A stretch of 64,000 nt of DNA from positions 1 to 64,000 of the forward strand of contig NZ_JAEQMU010000011.1 of assembly GCF_017908035.1 (NCBI RefSeq). Reading direction: 5' to 3'. Below, piece by piece: positions 26,893 to 35,382 of the stretch. The stretch's first letter is position 1; each line of letters opens with the position of its first letter. Source of the stretch: Sphingobacterium tabacisoli (GTDB taxonomy: Bacteria > Bacteroidota > Bacteroidia > Sphingobacteriales > Sphingobacteriaceae). The notes under the pieces are model-generated. The model saw only the letters and a list, made by a program, of their open reading frames with translations, was not told the origin of the DNA and did no database searches. Position numbers and translations under genes: made by a program.

Positions 26893-27630
26893 ATGAAGAT
26901 ATTAGTATGTATAAGTAATGTCCCGGACACTACATCGAAAATAACATTTACCAACGAAAATACCGCGTTCAACACAACTGGCGTACAGTACATCGTCAAT
27001 CCTTATGACGAGATTGCGCTTTCCAAAGCCGTTGATCTCGCTGCAGCAGCCAGCGGTTCGGTTACAACGATTACCGTAGGCGATGCGAGTACCGAACCTA
27101 CCATCCGCAAGGCTCTAGCGATAGGTGCAGACAATGCTGTCCGTGTCGATGCAGCAGCATCCGATGCTTGGTTTGTAGCAAATCAAATTGCTGCCTATGC
27201 CAAGAATAATAATTTTGATCTGATTCTAACTGGTCGTGAATCCATTGACTACAATAGTGCACAGATCGCAGCAATGGTAGGCGAGTTATTACATATACCT
27301 TCAGTATCTGTTGCCAAAGGCATACAGGTTACCAATGGTCAAGCGAGCGTCGAACGTGAGATCGAAGGCGGTAAAGAAGTCCTTACGGCATCTCTTCCGA
27401 TTGTAATCGGTACCGCTGAAGGAGTTGCAGAACCAAAAATTCCGAATATGCGCGGTATCATGGGTGCACGTAGTAAACCGCTAGAAGTTATAGCAGCGAT
27501 TGCTGTCGAACCGCTTACCAAAATCAAGTCCTACGCTACACCTCCAGCGCGAGGTAGCGTGACATTAGTCAACGAGGACCAGGTAGACGAGTTAGTCAGT
27601 CTATTGCACAACAATGCGAAGGTAATCTAG
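26893..27630 (+). CDS. etfB: Electron transfer flavoprotein beta subunit
   Basis: EtfB forms a heterodimer with EtfA and carries electrons from acyl-CoA and related dehydrogenases to the quinone pool. The adenine-nucleotide-binding fold begins at KILVCISNVPDTTSKI, and the signature DYNSAQIAAMVGELL plus PNMRGIMGARSKPLE are present. Its length of 245 residues is normal. It lies 99 bp before etfA in the same direction; the gap holds no obvious terminator. Confidence 0.95.
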   Translation: MKILVCISNVPDTTSKITFTNENTAFNTTGVQYIVNPYDEIALSKAVDLAAAASGSVTTITVGDASTEPTIRKALAIGADNAVRVDAAASDAWFVANQIAAYAKNNNFDLILTGRESIDYNSAQIAAMVGELLHIPSVSVAKGIQVTNGQASVEREIEGGKEVLTASLPIVIGTAEGVAEPKIPNMRGIMGARSKPLEVIAAIAVEPLTKIKSYATPPARGSVTLVNEDQVDELVSLLHNNAKVI

Positions 27631-27729
27631 TCATTGCTTTCACTAGGTCAATATATTTTAAAAAATAGTACTCGCCAATCAGCGGATTAAATAAACTGCA
27701 ACGAGTTCGTGAAATAAACAAGAATTTTT

Positions 27730-28704
27730 ATGTCAGTATTAGTATATATAGAAAATACAGAAGGTCAATTCAAAAAATCGGCTTTTGAAGCAGTATCATA
27801 TGGTAAAGCCGTAGCCGACCAACTTCAGACCGAGGTTATCGCTATTTCTATAGGAACTGTAAAAGAAGATGAATTACAGAAACTAGGAGGTTATGGAGCC
27901 ACTAGAGTACTTAATGTCTCTACCGACAACCTTAGCTCTTTTGTCAATCAGGCTTACGCATCCATTGTAGCGACAGCCGCTCAAAAAGAAAATGCTTCGG
28001 TAGTAGTACTATCAAATACATTTAGCGGCAAAGGACTCGCTCCACGCGTGGCGGCCAAGCTTAGTGCAGGTATTGTCTCCGGCGCCTCAGCCCTCCCACA
28101 GATCAATGGCGACACATTTGAAGTACAGACTTCCGCTTTTTCAAACAAGGCAATCGCAACGGTATCGGTTCAATCTGCTATGAAAGTATTGACGATCAAT
28201 CCAAATGCTTTCGCATCCAAAGAAACTGGTGGTTCTGCTACGATAGAAGCTTACACTCCAGATATTCCGTCTACAGATTTCAGTACTACCGTACAGGAGA
28301 TTGTACGCGCTACCGACACCATATCGCTTCCAGAAGCGGAGATTGTAGTATCTGCAGGAAGAGGCCTAAAAGGCCCGGAGAACTGGGGTATGATCGAGGA
28401 GCTAGCCAAGGTTCTTGGTGCGGCTACAGCCTGTTCAAAACCTGTTTCTGATGCGGGATGGAGACCTCACTCTGAGCACGTCGGTCAGACGGGGATCGTA
28501 GTAAGTCCTAACCTATACATTGCTATTGGTATTTCGGGAGCGATTCAACATTTGGCAGGGGTATCGTCCTCCAAAACTATCGTTGTAATCAACAAGGACC
28601 CAGAAGCTCCTTTCTTCAAAGTAGCCGATTATGGCATCGTGGGTGACGCTTTTGTAGTAGTCCCCAAGCTCATTGAAGCCTTAAAAAAGCATAAAGGAAA
28701 CTAA
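27730..28704 (+). CDS. etfA: Electron transfer flavoprotein alpha subunit
   Basis: EtfA holds the FAD of the ETF heterodimer. The C-terminal FAD domain is clear: SAGRGLKGPENWGMIEELA, SKPVSDAGWRPHSEHVGQTG, and IGISGAIQHLAGVSSSK. Its length is 324 residues. It follows etfB and is closed by a terminator. Confidence 0.95.
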   Translation: MSVLVYIENTEGQFKKSAFEAVSYGKAVADQLQTEVIAISIGTVKEDELQKLGGYGATRVLNVSTDNLSSFVNQAYASIVATAAQKENASVVVLSNTFSGKGLAPRVAAKLSAGIVSGASALPQINGDTFEVQTSAFSNKAIATVSVQSAMKVLTINPNAFASKETGGSATIEAYTPDIPSTDFSTTVQEIVRATDTISLPEAEIVVSAGRGLKGPENWGMIEELAKVLGAATACSKPVSDAGWRPHSEHVGQTGIVVSPNLYIAIGISGAIQHLAGVSSSKTIVVINKDPEAPFFKVADYGIVGDAFVVVPKLIEALKKHKGN

Positions 28705-28716
28705 AAAATAATCAAG

Positions 28717-28744
28717 CAATGGCACCGCACTTAGGGTGCCATTG
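28717..28744 (+). terminator. Terminator of etfBA
   Basis: Arms CAATGGCACC (28717-28726) and GGTGCCATTG (28735-28744) are perfect 10-bp complements with an 8-nt loop and a T-rich tail, 12 bp after the etfA stop. Confidence 0.85.
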
Positions 28745-28820
28745 TTAATTTCCCGCATTTTATCTAAGTTTGTATCATTGGAAAAGGGATCGCCTAATCC
28801 ATATCACGGAGTGTATTAGG

Positions 28821-29450
28821 ATGAAGAAATTAAAGTTAGATATTGTCGGCTTATCATATAGTCAAACCCAATCTGGTGCTTATGCATTGGTATTGGGTGA
28901 AGTAAATGGAAATAGACGCCTGCCCATCATTATTGGAGGTTTTGAAGCTCAGGCCATCGCTGTAGAGATTGAAAAAATGACGCCTAGCAGGCCACTCACT
29001 CATGATCTGTTCAAGTCTTTTGCAGATGTCTTTAATATTGAACTCGAAGAAGTACTGATCTATAATCTGGTCGATGGCATCTTTTTCGCGAAGATTGTCT
29101 GTAAAAATTCAGGAAAATCAATAGAAATCGATGCGCGTACTTCCGATGCTGTAGCTTTGGCAGTCCGTTTTGGCTGCCCTATATATACCTACGACTTTAT
29201 CATGGCTTCTGCAGGTATTGTGATTGAAAACAATGACTTTGCATTTCTAGAGAATATATCAGCCGCGTCTACTGCCGAGACAGAAAACACGATACCGGAA
29301 CAAAAGGATGAACAACCTCCAAAAGTAGTATCTCCTTATGCATCTCTCAGCGATGAACAGCTGGAGAGCACCTTGCAAAAAGCCATCGCCAACGAACAAT
29401 ACGAGGCAGCTGCCCGTATCCGCGATGAGATCGAACGAAGAAAATCATAA
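28821..29450 (+). CDS. Bifunctional nuclease family (BFN/DUF151) protein with UVR motif
   Basis: Residues about 1-135 are a BFN domain (KKLKLDIVGLSYSQTQSGAY, LPIIIGGFEAQAIAVEIE, DARTSDAVALAVRFGCPIY). Plant and Thermotoga members have been linked to nuclease activity, but the bacterial role is unsettled. A linker follows, then a C-terminal UvrB/UvrC-type helical hairpin (EQYEAAARIRDEIERRK), a protein-interaction motif. I use the ATG at 28821 (209 residues); an in-frame upstream start adds 17 residues unlike the family. It is 9 bp before the permease gene, so they are probably one operon. Confidence 0.85.
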   Translation: MKKLKLDIVGLSYSQTQSGAYALVLGEVNGNRRLPIIIGGFEAQAIAVEIEKMTPSRPLTHDLFKSFADVFNIELEEVLIYNLVDGIFFAKIVCKNSGKSIEIDARTSDAVALAVRFGCPIYTYDFIMASAGIVIENNDFAFLENISAASTAETENTIPEQKDEQPPKVVSPYASLSDEQLESTLQKAIANEQYEAAARIRDEIERRKS

Positions 29451-29459
29451 CACACCTAT

Positions 29460-30836
29460 ATGTCTATAAAATTAAGACTGACTGTCATGAACTTCCTGCA
29501 ATTTTTCGTGTGGGGGGCATGGCTGATTACCATAGCTAATTATTGGTTTGGTACTAAGCAGTGGGACGGTACGCAGTTTGGTGCCATCTTTTCAACCATG
29601 GGGATTGCTTCCCTATTCATGCCGACATTGATGGGGATCATCGCTGACAGATGGGTCAATGCAGAGCGCCTCTATATTGGTCTTCATTTGCTTTACGCTA
29701 TCTGTCTAATTTATCTCGCACAGGCGACAACCCCAGATAGCTTCTTTACTGTAATGCTACTGGCCATGTGCTGCTACATGCCGACACTCGCGCTGTCCAA
29801 TTCAATTGCTTATAGCTCCCTGACCAAAGGAAACTATGACCTTATCAAAGCTTTTCCATTAATCCGGGTATGGGGAACTGTAGGATTTATCGCTGCAATG
29901 TGGCTAACCAATCTTACAGGCAATAAAGCGACCGAGTATCAGTTTTACATCGCTGCCGGAGGCTCTATATTTCTAGGGATATATGCGCTATTCATGATAC
30001 CAAAATGCCCACCACAGCACCTTACAAAAGAAAACGCAAAACTATCAGAACTCTTGGGATTAGAAGCATTCAAATTGTTCGGGAACTATAAGATGGCTCT
30101 TTTCTTTATATTCTCTATGTTTTTGGGGGCAGCCTTGCAACTGACCAATGCCTATGGGGATGTATTCTTGAGTGAATTTGCTTTTTACCCTAAATATGCA
30201 GACTCATTAGTAGTAGAACGCTCGACAATTATCATGTCCATATCACAGATATCGGAGACACTATTCATCCTGGCAATTCCTTTCTTCCTAAAGCGCTTTG
30301 GTATCCGTAATGTCATGCTCTTTGCAATGGTCGCCTGGGTGCTACGGTTTGGTCTTTTCGCATACGGCAATCCCTCTTCTGGTCTATGGATGATCATCTT
30401 GTCCTGTATCGTGTACGGGATGGCCTTCGACTTTTTCAACATATCAGGATCGCTATTTGTTGAAACATCGACAGATTCAAAAATACGTTCTTCGGCACAA
30501 GGACTCTTTATGATGATGACCAATGGGATAGGCGCCATCTTAGGTTCTCAGGTATCCGGTTGGATGATCGACAAGTACTATACGAAGCCCTTTGATACCC
30601 TAGATAGCCTTGCGACACGGCTCGAAACCAGTACAGACAACCCAAAACTATTGGACTTTATCGCAGGTAAAGGAGTACAAATCACGAATGGCACATTCGA
30701 TTCCGCTATTTATTTAAAAGACTGGCAACATATATGGTTGGCTTTTGCGATATATACCTTAGTTATCGTAATCGCTTTTTCTATCCTATTCAAACATAAA
30801 CACGATCCAAAGGACCTGGAGAATACAGGTCACTAA
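29460..30836 (+). CDS. NupG-type nucleoside:H+ symporter (MFS)
   Basis: This 458-residue membrane protein has about twelve hydrophobic helices. Its start (LTVMNFLQFFVWGAWLITIANYW) and segments such as LFMPTLMGIIADRW and RVWGTVGFIAAMW match the nucleoside:H+ symporter branch of the major facilitator superfamily (NupG, XapB). It probably imports nucleosides across the inner membrane. Exact specificity cannot be read. It follows the BFN gene closely. Confidence 0.88.
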   Translation: MSIKLRLTVMNFLQFFVWGAWLITIANYWFGTKQWDGTQFGAIFSTMGIASLFMPTLMGIIADRWVNAERLYIGLHLLYAICLIYLAQATTPDSFFTVMLLAMCCYMPTLALSNSIAYSSLTKGNYDLIKAFPLIRVWGTVGFIAAMWLTNLTGNKATEYQFYIAAGGSIFLGIYALFMIPKCPPQHLTKENAKLSELLGLEAFKLFGNYKMALFFIFSMFLGAALQLTNAYGDVFLSEFAFYPKYADSLVVERSTIIMSISQISETLFILAIPFFLKRFGIRNVMLFAMVAWVLRFGLFAYGNPSSGLWMIILSCIVYGMAFDFFNISGSLFVETSTDSKIRSSAQGLFMMMTNGIGAILGSQVSGWMIDKYYTKPFDTLDSLATRLETSTDNPKLLDFIAGKGVQITNGTFDSAIYLKDWQHIWLAFAIYTLVIVIAFSILFKHKHDPKDLENTGH

Positions 30837-30840
30837 CATA

Positions 30841-30872
30841 AAAAAGGCTCTTCTTAAATCGAAGAGCCTTTT
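30841..30872. terminator. Bidirectional terminator
   Basis: A stem of AAAAGGCTCTTC with GAAGAGCCTTTT (30842-30853 / 30861-30872) and a 7-nt loop, with T runs on both strands, lies between the convergent permease and barrel genes. Confidence 0.88.
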
Positions 30873-30877
30873 GTTTT

Positions 30878-31507
30878 TTATAGCTTAAATGTCAGTGAAA
30901 ACTGCCCAGTTTCAAAAAAGTTATTAAATGAGTTCACGTTCATGTAAAAATTATTCCTAGACATGGCACCATCCTTTCTGATTTTGGTCGTATTAAATCC
31001 TATAACGTCACCAAAAGAATATCCAAGCGCTACATTCTTTGTTAAAAAGAAATTGGCACCTATCCCGGCTTTCGCAGCGAAATGATTTGATTTGACATCA
31101 TCATAGCCAGCTGCCATCGTAGTCTTTCCGTTAAGATAGGCTACATTTAACTCCGAGTAGGTCTTAAAACGTTCCCCTATATTCAGGAAATAATATCTTC
31201 CAAAAGCACCTATCTTATATTCATTGTATTTACTCTTAAATACATTATTATTTACTCCTAGCTCTTCCGTATTGATTCTTAAAAATCCTAAATCAACTCC
31301 AACTGCAAATTTATCACTTAAAAAATAGCCAACCTTAGGCGAAAACCCGAAATGACTATTTTTCAAATCAGTATTTTTATCTTTACTACTGTGGATATTG
31401 ATCTGTCCTTCCAGTAGTATATCGCCTTTCTTTAACCCGAATTCCTGGGCCTGAAGCATTGATGTTAAGCCGGCAGTCACGGCAATAGTTAGTAGAATTT
31501 TTCTCAT
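30878..31507 (-). CDS. Outer-membrane beta-barrel protein
   Basis: This 209-residue protein has a Sec signal peptide (cleavage probably after LQAQ). The mature part is built of alternating amphipathic strands (GYFLSDKFAVGVDLGFLRI, YKIGAFGRYYFLNIG, AAKAGIGANFFLTKNVALG) and ends in the aromatic/Leu strand FSLTFKL, as expected for a small outer-membrane barrel. Its function is unknown. It is a single-gene unit with a shared terminator at its 3' end. Confidence 0.8.
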   Translation of the reverse strand: MRKILLTIAVTAGLTSMLQAQEFGLKKGDILLEGQINIHSSKDKNTDLKNSHFGFSPKVGYFLSDKFAVGVDLGFLRINTEELGVNNNVFKSKYNEYKIGAFGRYYFLNIGERFKTYSELNVAYLNGKTTMAAGYDDVKSNHFAAKAGIGANFFLTKNVALGYSFGDVIGFNTTKIRKDGAMSRNNFYMNVNSFNNFFETGQFSLTFKL

Positions 31508-31588
31508 ATTTTTATTTTTTCAAGTTTATGGATGCAATAATATTCAAATTAATTTTCATAAAAAATATTTTAACCATTATTAACTAAA

Positions 31589-31616
31589 AAAGGCAAGATA
31601 TAACTACCTTGCCTTT
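31589..31616 (-). terminator. Terminator for the gene at 31639-32139
   Basis: A stem of AAAGGCAAG (31589-31597) with CTTGCCTTT (31608-31616) is followed on the minus strand by a T run. It lies just beyond the stop of the downstream minus-strand gene. Confidence 0.75.
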
Positions 31617-31638
31617 AATAACTTAAAAATATTTTGAG

Positions 31639-32139
31639 TTATCTCGCCTTAACCTCAGCTATCATTGTTAATACCGCATCAATAGTCGATTTGGCGGCAT
31701 CTTTCATTTTTTGTGTACCAGCATAGTCTGCGTCCAGCGTCACCTCTTTAGATTTCTCTTTATACGTATATTTTAAGATATAGCGTGGCACTTGCTTTCC
31801 TTCAGTAGAATCTTTCCGTGGTGTAGTCATGTCGTCATCGACGTTCCAAAATCCCAACTCCATCGCTTTGCGGTGTAAGTACAACAAATCATTGTCCCGC
31901 ATTTTCAATGTATCCGTCAAAACCTGGTTATCCTTTGTCAAGTATTGATAAATCCTTGTTTTAGAATTGTATGTATTCAACATCTCTCCAGGCGTACCAT
32001 ACGTAATCTCAATGGATTCAAAATCCGAAAATCGGTAAGGAGCATTTTTGATCATGGATGAATAATAAATCGCACAGTAGACCACAAATGGAACAATGAT
32101 ACAAATTCCTAGAAAAATTTTTCTTGCCTTATCGCTCAT
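31639..32139 (-). CDS. Hypothetical membrane-anchored protein
   Basis: I do not recognise this family. The 166-residue protein has a single N-terminal membrane helix (about 6-24, FLGICIIVPFVVYCAIYY), then a soluble, probably periplasmic domain with an alternating strand pattern (FESIEITYGTPGEML, RYILKYTYKEKSKEVTLDAD) and a C-terminal helix. I chose the start MSDKARKIF at 32139; an in-frame ATG 20 codons upstream would add a Cys-rich hydrophobic stretch with no support. It is transcribed alone. Confidence 0.65.
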   Translation of the reverse strand: MSDKARKIFLGICIIVPFVVYCAIYYSSMIKNAPYRFSDFESIEITYGTPGEMLNTYNSKTRIYQYLTKDNQVLTDTLKMRDNDLLYLHRKAMELGFWNVDDDMTTPRKDSTEGKQVPRYILKYTYKEKSKEVTLDADYAGTQKMKDAAKSTIDAVLTMIAEVKAR

Positions 32140-32252
32140 AACTAAAAAATATGCACAAAAGTACATATTTAAAATACAACCTGTGTCAGAGAAACGCAAT
32201 TAGGCAATCCCATTATTCTGGATCTTGGTCTCCAGACACTACACAGATCGCT

Positions 32253-32284
32253 TTTGTATGATACTTTACTTTTATTTAAGTTTG
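32253..32284 (+). promoter_or_regulatory. Predicted promoter of the secreted TonB_C protein gene
   Basis: TTTG (32253-32256) lies exactly 20 bp before TAAGTTTG (32277-32284), a full match to the Bacteroidota vegetative promoter. The leader to the ATG at 32317 is about 25 nt. Confidence 0.75.
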
Positions 32285-32316
32285 TGGAAATAATACATTC
32301 TTAATATAATCCAACA

Positions 32317-33309
32317 ATGAAAAGTTTCCTTCGACAAATCTGCAGATATCTAATGCCTGTATTATTGATATCTTTTATTACCCCTACGAGCGCACAGGAA
32401 AGCATCATTACCTACATCAAAAAAGATGGAGGTTTCACTCCACTCAAAGACTCTGCTGCATATACCAGCATATTGCATCTCCGACCCAACGATACAGGGT
32501 TATACCAACTTCATGAATACTATCCCAACGGCAACTTGAAGCGCCGGGGCTGGGTCAAAACAGCTGACCCTAAACGATTGCGCTTTGAAGGCTTGCTAGA
32601 AGACTTTTATGATAATAAAATACTAAAAGCCACCTATCAGTATAGTAATGACAAGCTACTGGATACGGCAAAAAAATATTACAGAAACGGGGTTTTAAAA
32701 GAAACCATCGTGCATTTAAACCCCACAACTCCCCCTACTGACCTCTCGCCTGTAGACCTATCTACCAGGCTCGTGTATTATGCAGACTCATTGGGTCACG
32801 TTCAGGTTAGCAATGGCAATGGCATTGTCACAATAATACCTGATGAGACCGAAAAAGAACAGGGAGAATACATCAGTGGGCTACGCGAAGGACATTGGAC
32901 AGGCATCCTTCATAGGGGAAAATCTCAGTTTGAAGAATGGTACAGTAACGGAATTTTAGAAAAAGGAGTAACAACGGACAGCCTAGGGCAACAGCACAAG
33001 TACACACAGAAAGATGTTGAACCCGAATATCCAGGAGGCATCATGCAACTAAGAATGTTTATAGGTAACAACTATAGATACCCGACTGAGGCCATAAAAG
33101 CGAATGTATCGGGACAATTGCTTGTCAGCTTTGTGGTTGAGAAAACAGGAAAGACCTCCGAACATAAAATCATTAATGATCTAGGATATGGTACAGGGCA
33201 AAGAGCCATTGAAGTACTAAAGAGAGCAAAAGACTGGACTCCGGGGTACCACCGCGGACTTCCTGTCCGAGTCGCCTACTCCGTCCCCATTCAGTTAAAC
33301 CTGAACTAA
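32317..33309 (+). CDS. Secreted protein with YwqK-like repeats and TonB C-terminal domain (paralogue 1)
   Basis: A signal peptide (cleavage near TSAQ, about residue 27) is followed by two MORN_2/YwqK-type repeats (YYPNGNLKRRGW and YYRNGVLKE), a middle region, and a TonB_C domain in the last 95 residues (EYPGGIMQLRMFI to the end). Unlike genuine TonB it has no transmembrane anchor or Pro-rich spacer, so it cannot simply transduce inner-membrane energy. Such proteins are common in Bacteroidota and uncharacterised. A paralogue with the same layout lies at 36539-37534. Confidence 0.78.
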   Translation: MKSFLRQICRYLMPVLLISFITPTSAQESIITYIKKDGGFTPLKDSAAYTSILHLRPNDTGLYQLHEYYPNGNLKRRGWVKTADPKRLRFEGLLEDFYDNKILKATYQYSNDKLLDTAKKYYRNGVLKETIVHLNPTTPPTDLSPVDLSTRLVYYADSLGHVQVSNGNGIVTIIPDETEKEQGEYISGLREGHWTGILHRGKSQFEEWYSNGILEKGVTTDSLGQQHKYTQKDVEPEYPGGIMQLRMFIGNNYRYPTEAIKANVSGQLLVSFVVEKTGKTSEHKIINDLGYGTGQRAIEVLKRAKDWTPGYHRGLPVRVAYSVPIQLNLN

Positions 33310-33343
33310 GTAGTCTTATTAAGGCCTTATAGAGCAAAATAAA

Positions 33344-33381
33344 AGCTTAGAAATACAGGACATATCTTATATTTCTAAGCT
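33344..33381. terminator. Bidirectional terminator hairpin
   Basis: A perfect 12-bp stem AGCTTAGAAATA (33344-33355) / TATTTCTAAGCT (33370-33381) lies between convergent genes. The minus strand continues into a T-rich run, so it mainly serves the minus-strand gene at 33410. Confidence 0.7.
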
Positions 33382-33409
33382 AAATAGCAGACTATAATGG
33401 TGCACTGTA

Positions 33410-34093
33410 CTATTCGTTTTCTTTAGGCGTTACAGTCTTGACAAACTCCAACAAGGTGTCGTCAAATTCGCCTATACGATCATATAAAGTATCTATTTTT
33501 TCATTCAGATCCGTAAAAGTATCGATGCACTCATTCATCATATCATAATACTTGCCTTCCCGCTTTCTGATGTGACCTAGTACACCCTTGAAGTCATCGA
33601 GATCCCGATCAAAGGATACCATATCGACAGCACAGCGTTTATAATCGTCAAAAACAGCAGCAAACGCCTTAAAAGCAATTTCGGTCATCCAGGTATCTTC
33701 TTCGATTGTATAATTATCGTAATCGTAAAAATCCCCGGCCTGGTCAATCAGATCAGGAACGTACTCGCACAATAACCTATCCAGATCCTGGGTAAAGGTC
33801 CTAAGCTGCATCCTAACCCTTGGGCGTTCCGGATTTTCTGGTACCATAACCAGCAGATGTTCCAGTTTTCGTTTTGAATCCTCATACAGTTCTTCGATGC
33901 GTTCGAACTGAAAACCGAGACGAGGAATCTTCTCCCTAGCAATGCGCAACCGCTCCTCCCCTCTCAGCACACGGTCATGCATCTCATAATATATTTCCAT
34001 CGCCTTTTTTTCAAATTCAGGAGCGATCTTATCTTCGTCCACCAGTAAGATAATCCTTCTGAGTCCATGGTCTGTAACACTTTCTTTTATCAT
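33410..34093 (-). CDS. Hypothetical helical protein
   Basis: This gene is not recognised. The protein (227 residues) is acidic and almost wholly helical by residue pattern, with coiled-coil-like stretches near 30-80 and 170-215, no signal peptide and no membrane helix. Its C-terminal half is rich in Asp and Phe (FDRDLDDFKGVLGHIRKRE). It lies 66 bp downstream of another unrecognised gene (34160-34768) on the same strand, so the two are probably co-transcribed. Confidence 0.6.
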   Translation of the reverse strand: MIKESVTDHGLRRIILLVDEDKIAPEFEKKAMEIYYEMHDRVLRGEERLRIAREKIPRLGFQFERIEELYEDSKRKLEHLLVMVPENPERPRVRMQLRTFTQDLDRLLCEYVPDLIDQAGDFYDYDNYTIEEDTWMTEIAFKAFAAVFDDYKRCAVDMVSFDRDLDDFKGVLGHIRKREGKYYDMMNECIDTFTDLNEKIDTLYDRIGEFDDTLLEFVKTVTPKENE

Positions 34094-34159
34094 ATCCTTA
34101 TTGATTAAAGGGCCAGGAATACCTCTGTTTTGCAGTATCCCTGTCCCTGATTTTTCACT

Positions 34160-34768
34160 TTAAACGACCAATGCTGTGACGATGTCACTAAAATTGGTAA
34201 CCGTATCCCGGCCTAAATAAGACACTCTGAATTCATATTCCTGCAACCGGTCCAGTCCACTGAGCTCTAGTGTAGAACTACTATTCAATATCCCCGTCCA
34301 CTCGTCGGTTCCTTTCTTACGGTGTTCATACTGATACAGTCTTGCATGCTTCCAGTGATGAACCTTTATTCGTAGGATACCGCTACCTACCTCCATGTTT
34401 CTGACTACGAGACCTGTAGCTTTGGGTGTACGTCCGATCCGGTTCTGCGTTGACTTGGAAGGTCGATATCCTGCGGCAAGAATGATATTCGGATCCCCCT
34501 GCGCCTGTGCGTCGACATAGTGAGATAGCCTGTAGATCACTTGATGTAGATCCTTCCCCTTTTGTCCCTTTAGTACCACAGCACGCATATCCCTGTGCGT
34601 CGCCTCAGCATAGGCTGCACGATAAGCTGCCAGACTCGTCTCCAAAGTAGCCAAAGCGGGTTCGGGCTCTACAAACATCGTTGCATTTTCGGTCATCTTT
34701 TTAAAGATGTGTTCAGCATAGTTCAACAATTCGGTTGCATCTTTGCTTCTGAAATTTGGTTTAATCAT
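34160..34768 (-). CDS. Hypothetical protein with C-terminal fibronectin type III-like domain
   Basis: The protein has 202 residues and no signal peptide. The N-terminal 110 residues are helical and include a stretch that looks like a structural scaffold (AAYRAAYAEATHRDMRAVVLK). The C-terminal 85 residues resemble an FN3 sandwich (LYQYEHRKKGTDEWTGIL, LSGLDRLQEYEFRVSYLG). In Bacteroidota, FN3-bearing cytoplasmic proteins of this size are frequent and without known function. It is upstream of the helical protein gene. Confidence 0.62.
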   Translation of the reverse strand: MIKPNFRSKDATELLNYAEHIFKKMTENATMFVEPEPALATLETSLAAYRAAYAEATHRDMRAVVLKGQKGKDLHQVIYRLSHYVDAQAQGDPNIILAAGYRPSKSTQNRIGRTPKATGLVVRNMEVGSGILRIKVHHWKHARLYQYEHRKKGTDEWTGILNSSSTLELSGLDRLQEYEFRVSYLGRDTVTNFSDIVTALVV

Positions 34769-35011
34769 TTCTGTTAAATTTTAAATAAATAATAATTAAT
34801 AAACTCATTACAAAGATGTGGCACAAAATGACCGAAAAGGTTTGTTTTTCGGCCAAATTCAAGGGGGGCATAAAAAACTTTTTGCCGTTTTACAAACCTT
34901 TTGATATTTAAAAATGCACCTTAAAATCTCAAAAAACTATCCTAACAATACCATAAACCCACATTTTCAATCTAAAAAGATCTCAAAACCCGAAATACTC
35001 CGAGCTACAAC
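34769..35011. other. AT-rich leader region upstream of the FN3-like gene
   Basis: This 243-bp stretch has a small hairpin at 34832-34852 (CCGAAAA with TTTTCGG) that could lie in the 5' leader of the minus-strand gene at 34768. Otherwise it is A/T-rich and without a supported gene. It borders the inverted-repeat element to the right. Confidence 0.4.
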
Positions 35012-35376
35012 GCAGACTCGACACGCTAGCGCGCGGCATCTGATCGCTAATGCGTCTAGGCTACTAATTACCTTCGACACAGAGAATGCTATCGCTCATC
35101 TTTCATGCGCTATCTTGAGGAGTATACAAACACACGGCTCGTCTCCATACGCCAATGAATACCACCTGTGACTTAGTCCTCATCAAACAATCACTAACGT
35201 ATTACCTCACCTCGATCATGTACAGTGTTCCGGCACATACTCGCCTACTCTACGTTTTAGCTCCTCAACACGATGCGATACCACTCCGTGCCCTCAAGAT
35301 AGCGCCCCCCCCTCATGCATCGATGTCCTAAATCGAGAAGCTAGCCCCGCGTTGCCGTAGCCTAGCGTGTGTCTGC
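35012..35376. ncRNA. Non-coding element with nested inverted repeats; candidate structured RNA or MITE-like element
   Basis: This 365-bp stretch has no convincing ORF and is visibly richer in G+C than its surroundings. Its two ends pair: GCAGAC (35012-35017) with GTCTGC (35371-35376) and, after a 3-nt bulge, ACACGCTAG (35021-35029) with CTAGCGTGT (35362-35370). Inside, a perfect 14-bp inverted repeat joins 35107-35120 and 35292-35305 (GCGCTATCTTGAGG), extended by CACGG/CCGTG (35133-35137 / 35286-35290). A competing 9-bp pairing joins 35056-35064 and 35357-35365. Several short local stems lie in between. It begins 6 bp beyond the stop of the araC-like gene. The strand of any RNA is unknown; no promoter is evident. 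Confidence 0.5.
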
Positions 35377-35382
35377 TCATTC

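Noticed and set aside
35012-35376. tmRNA, RNase P RNA or SRP RNA
   Set aside because: None of the conserved sequence blocks of these RNAs is present on either strand.
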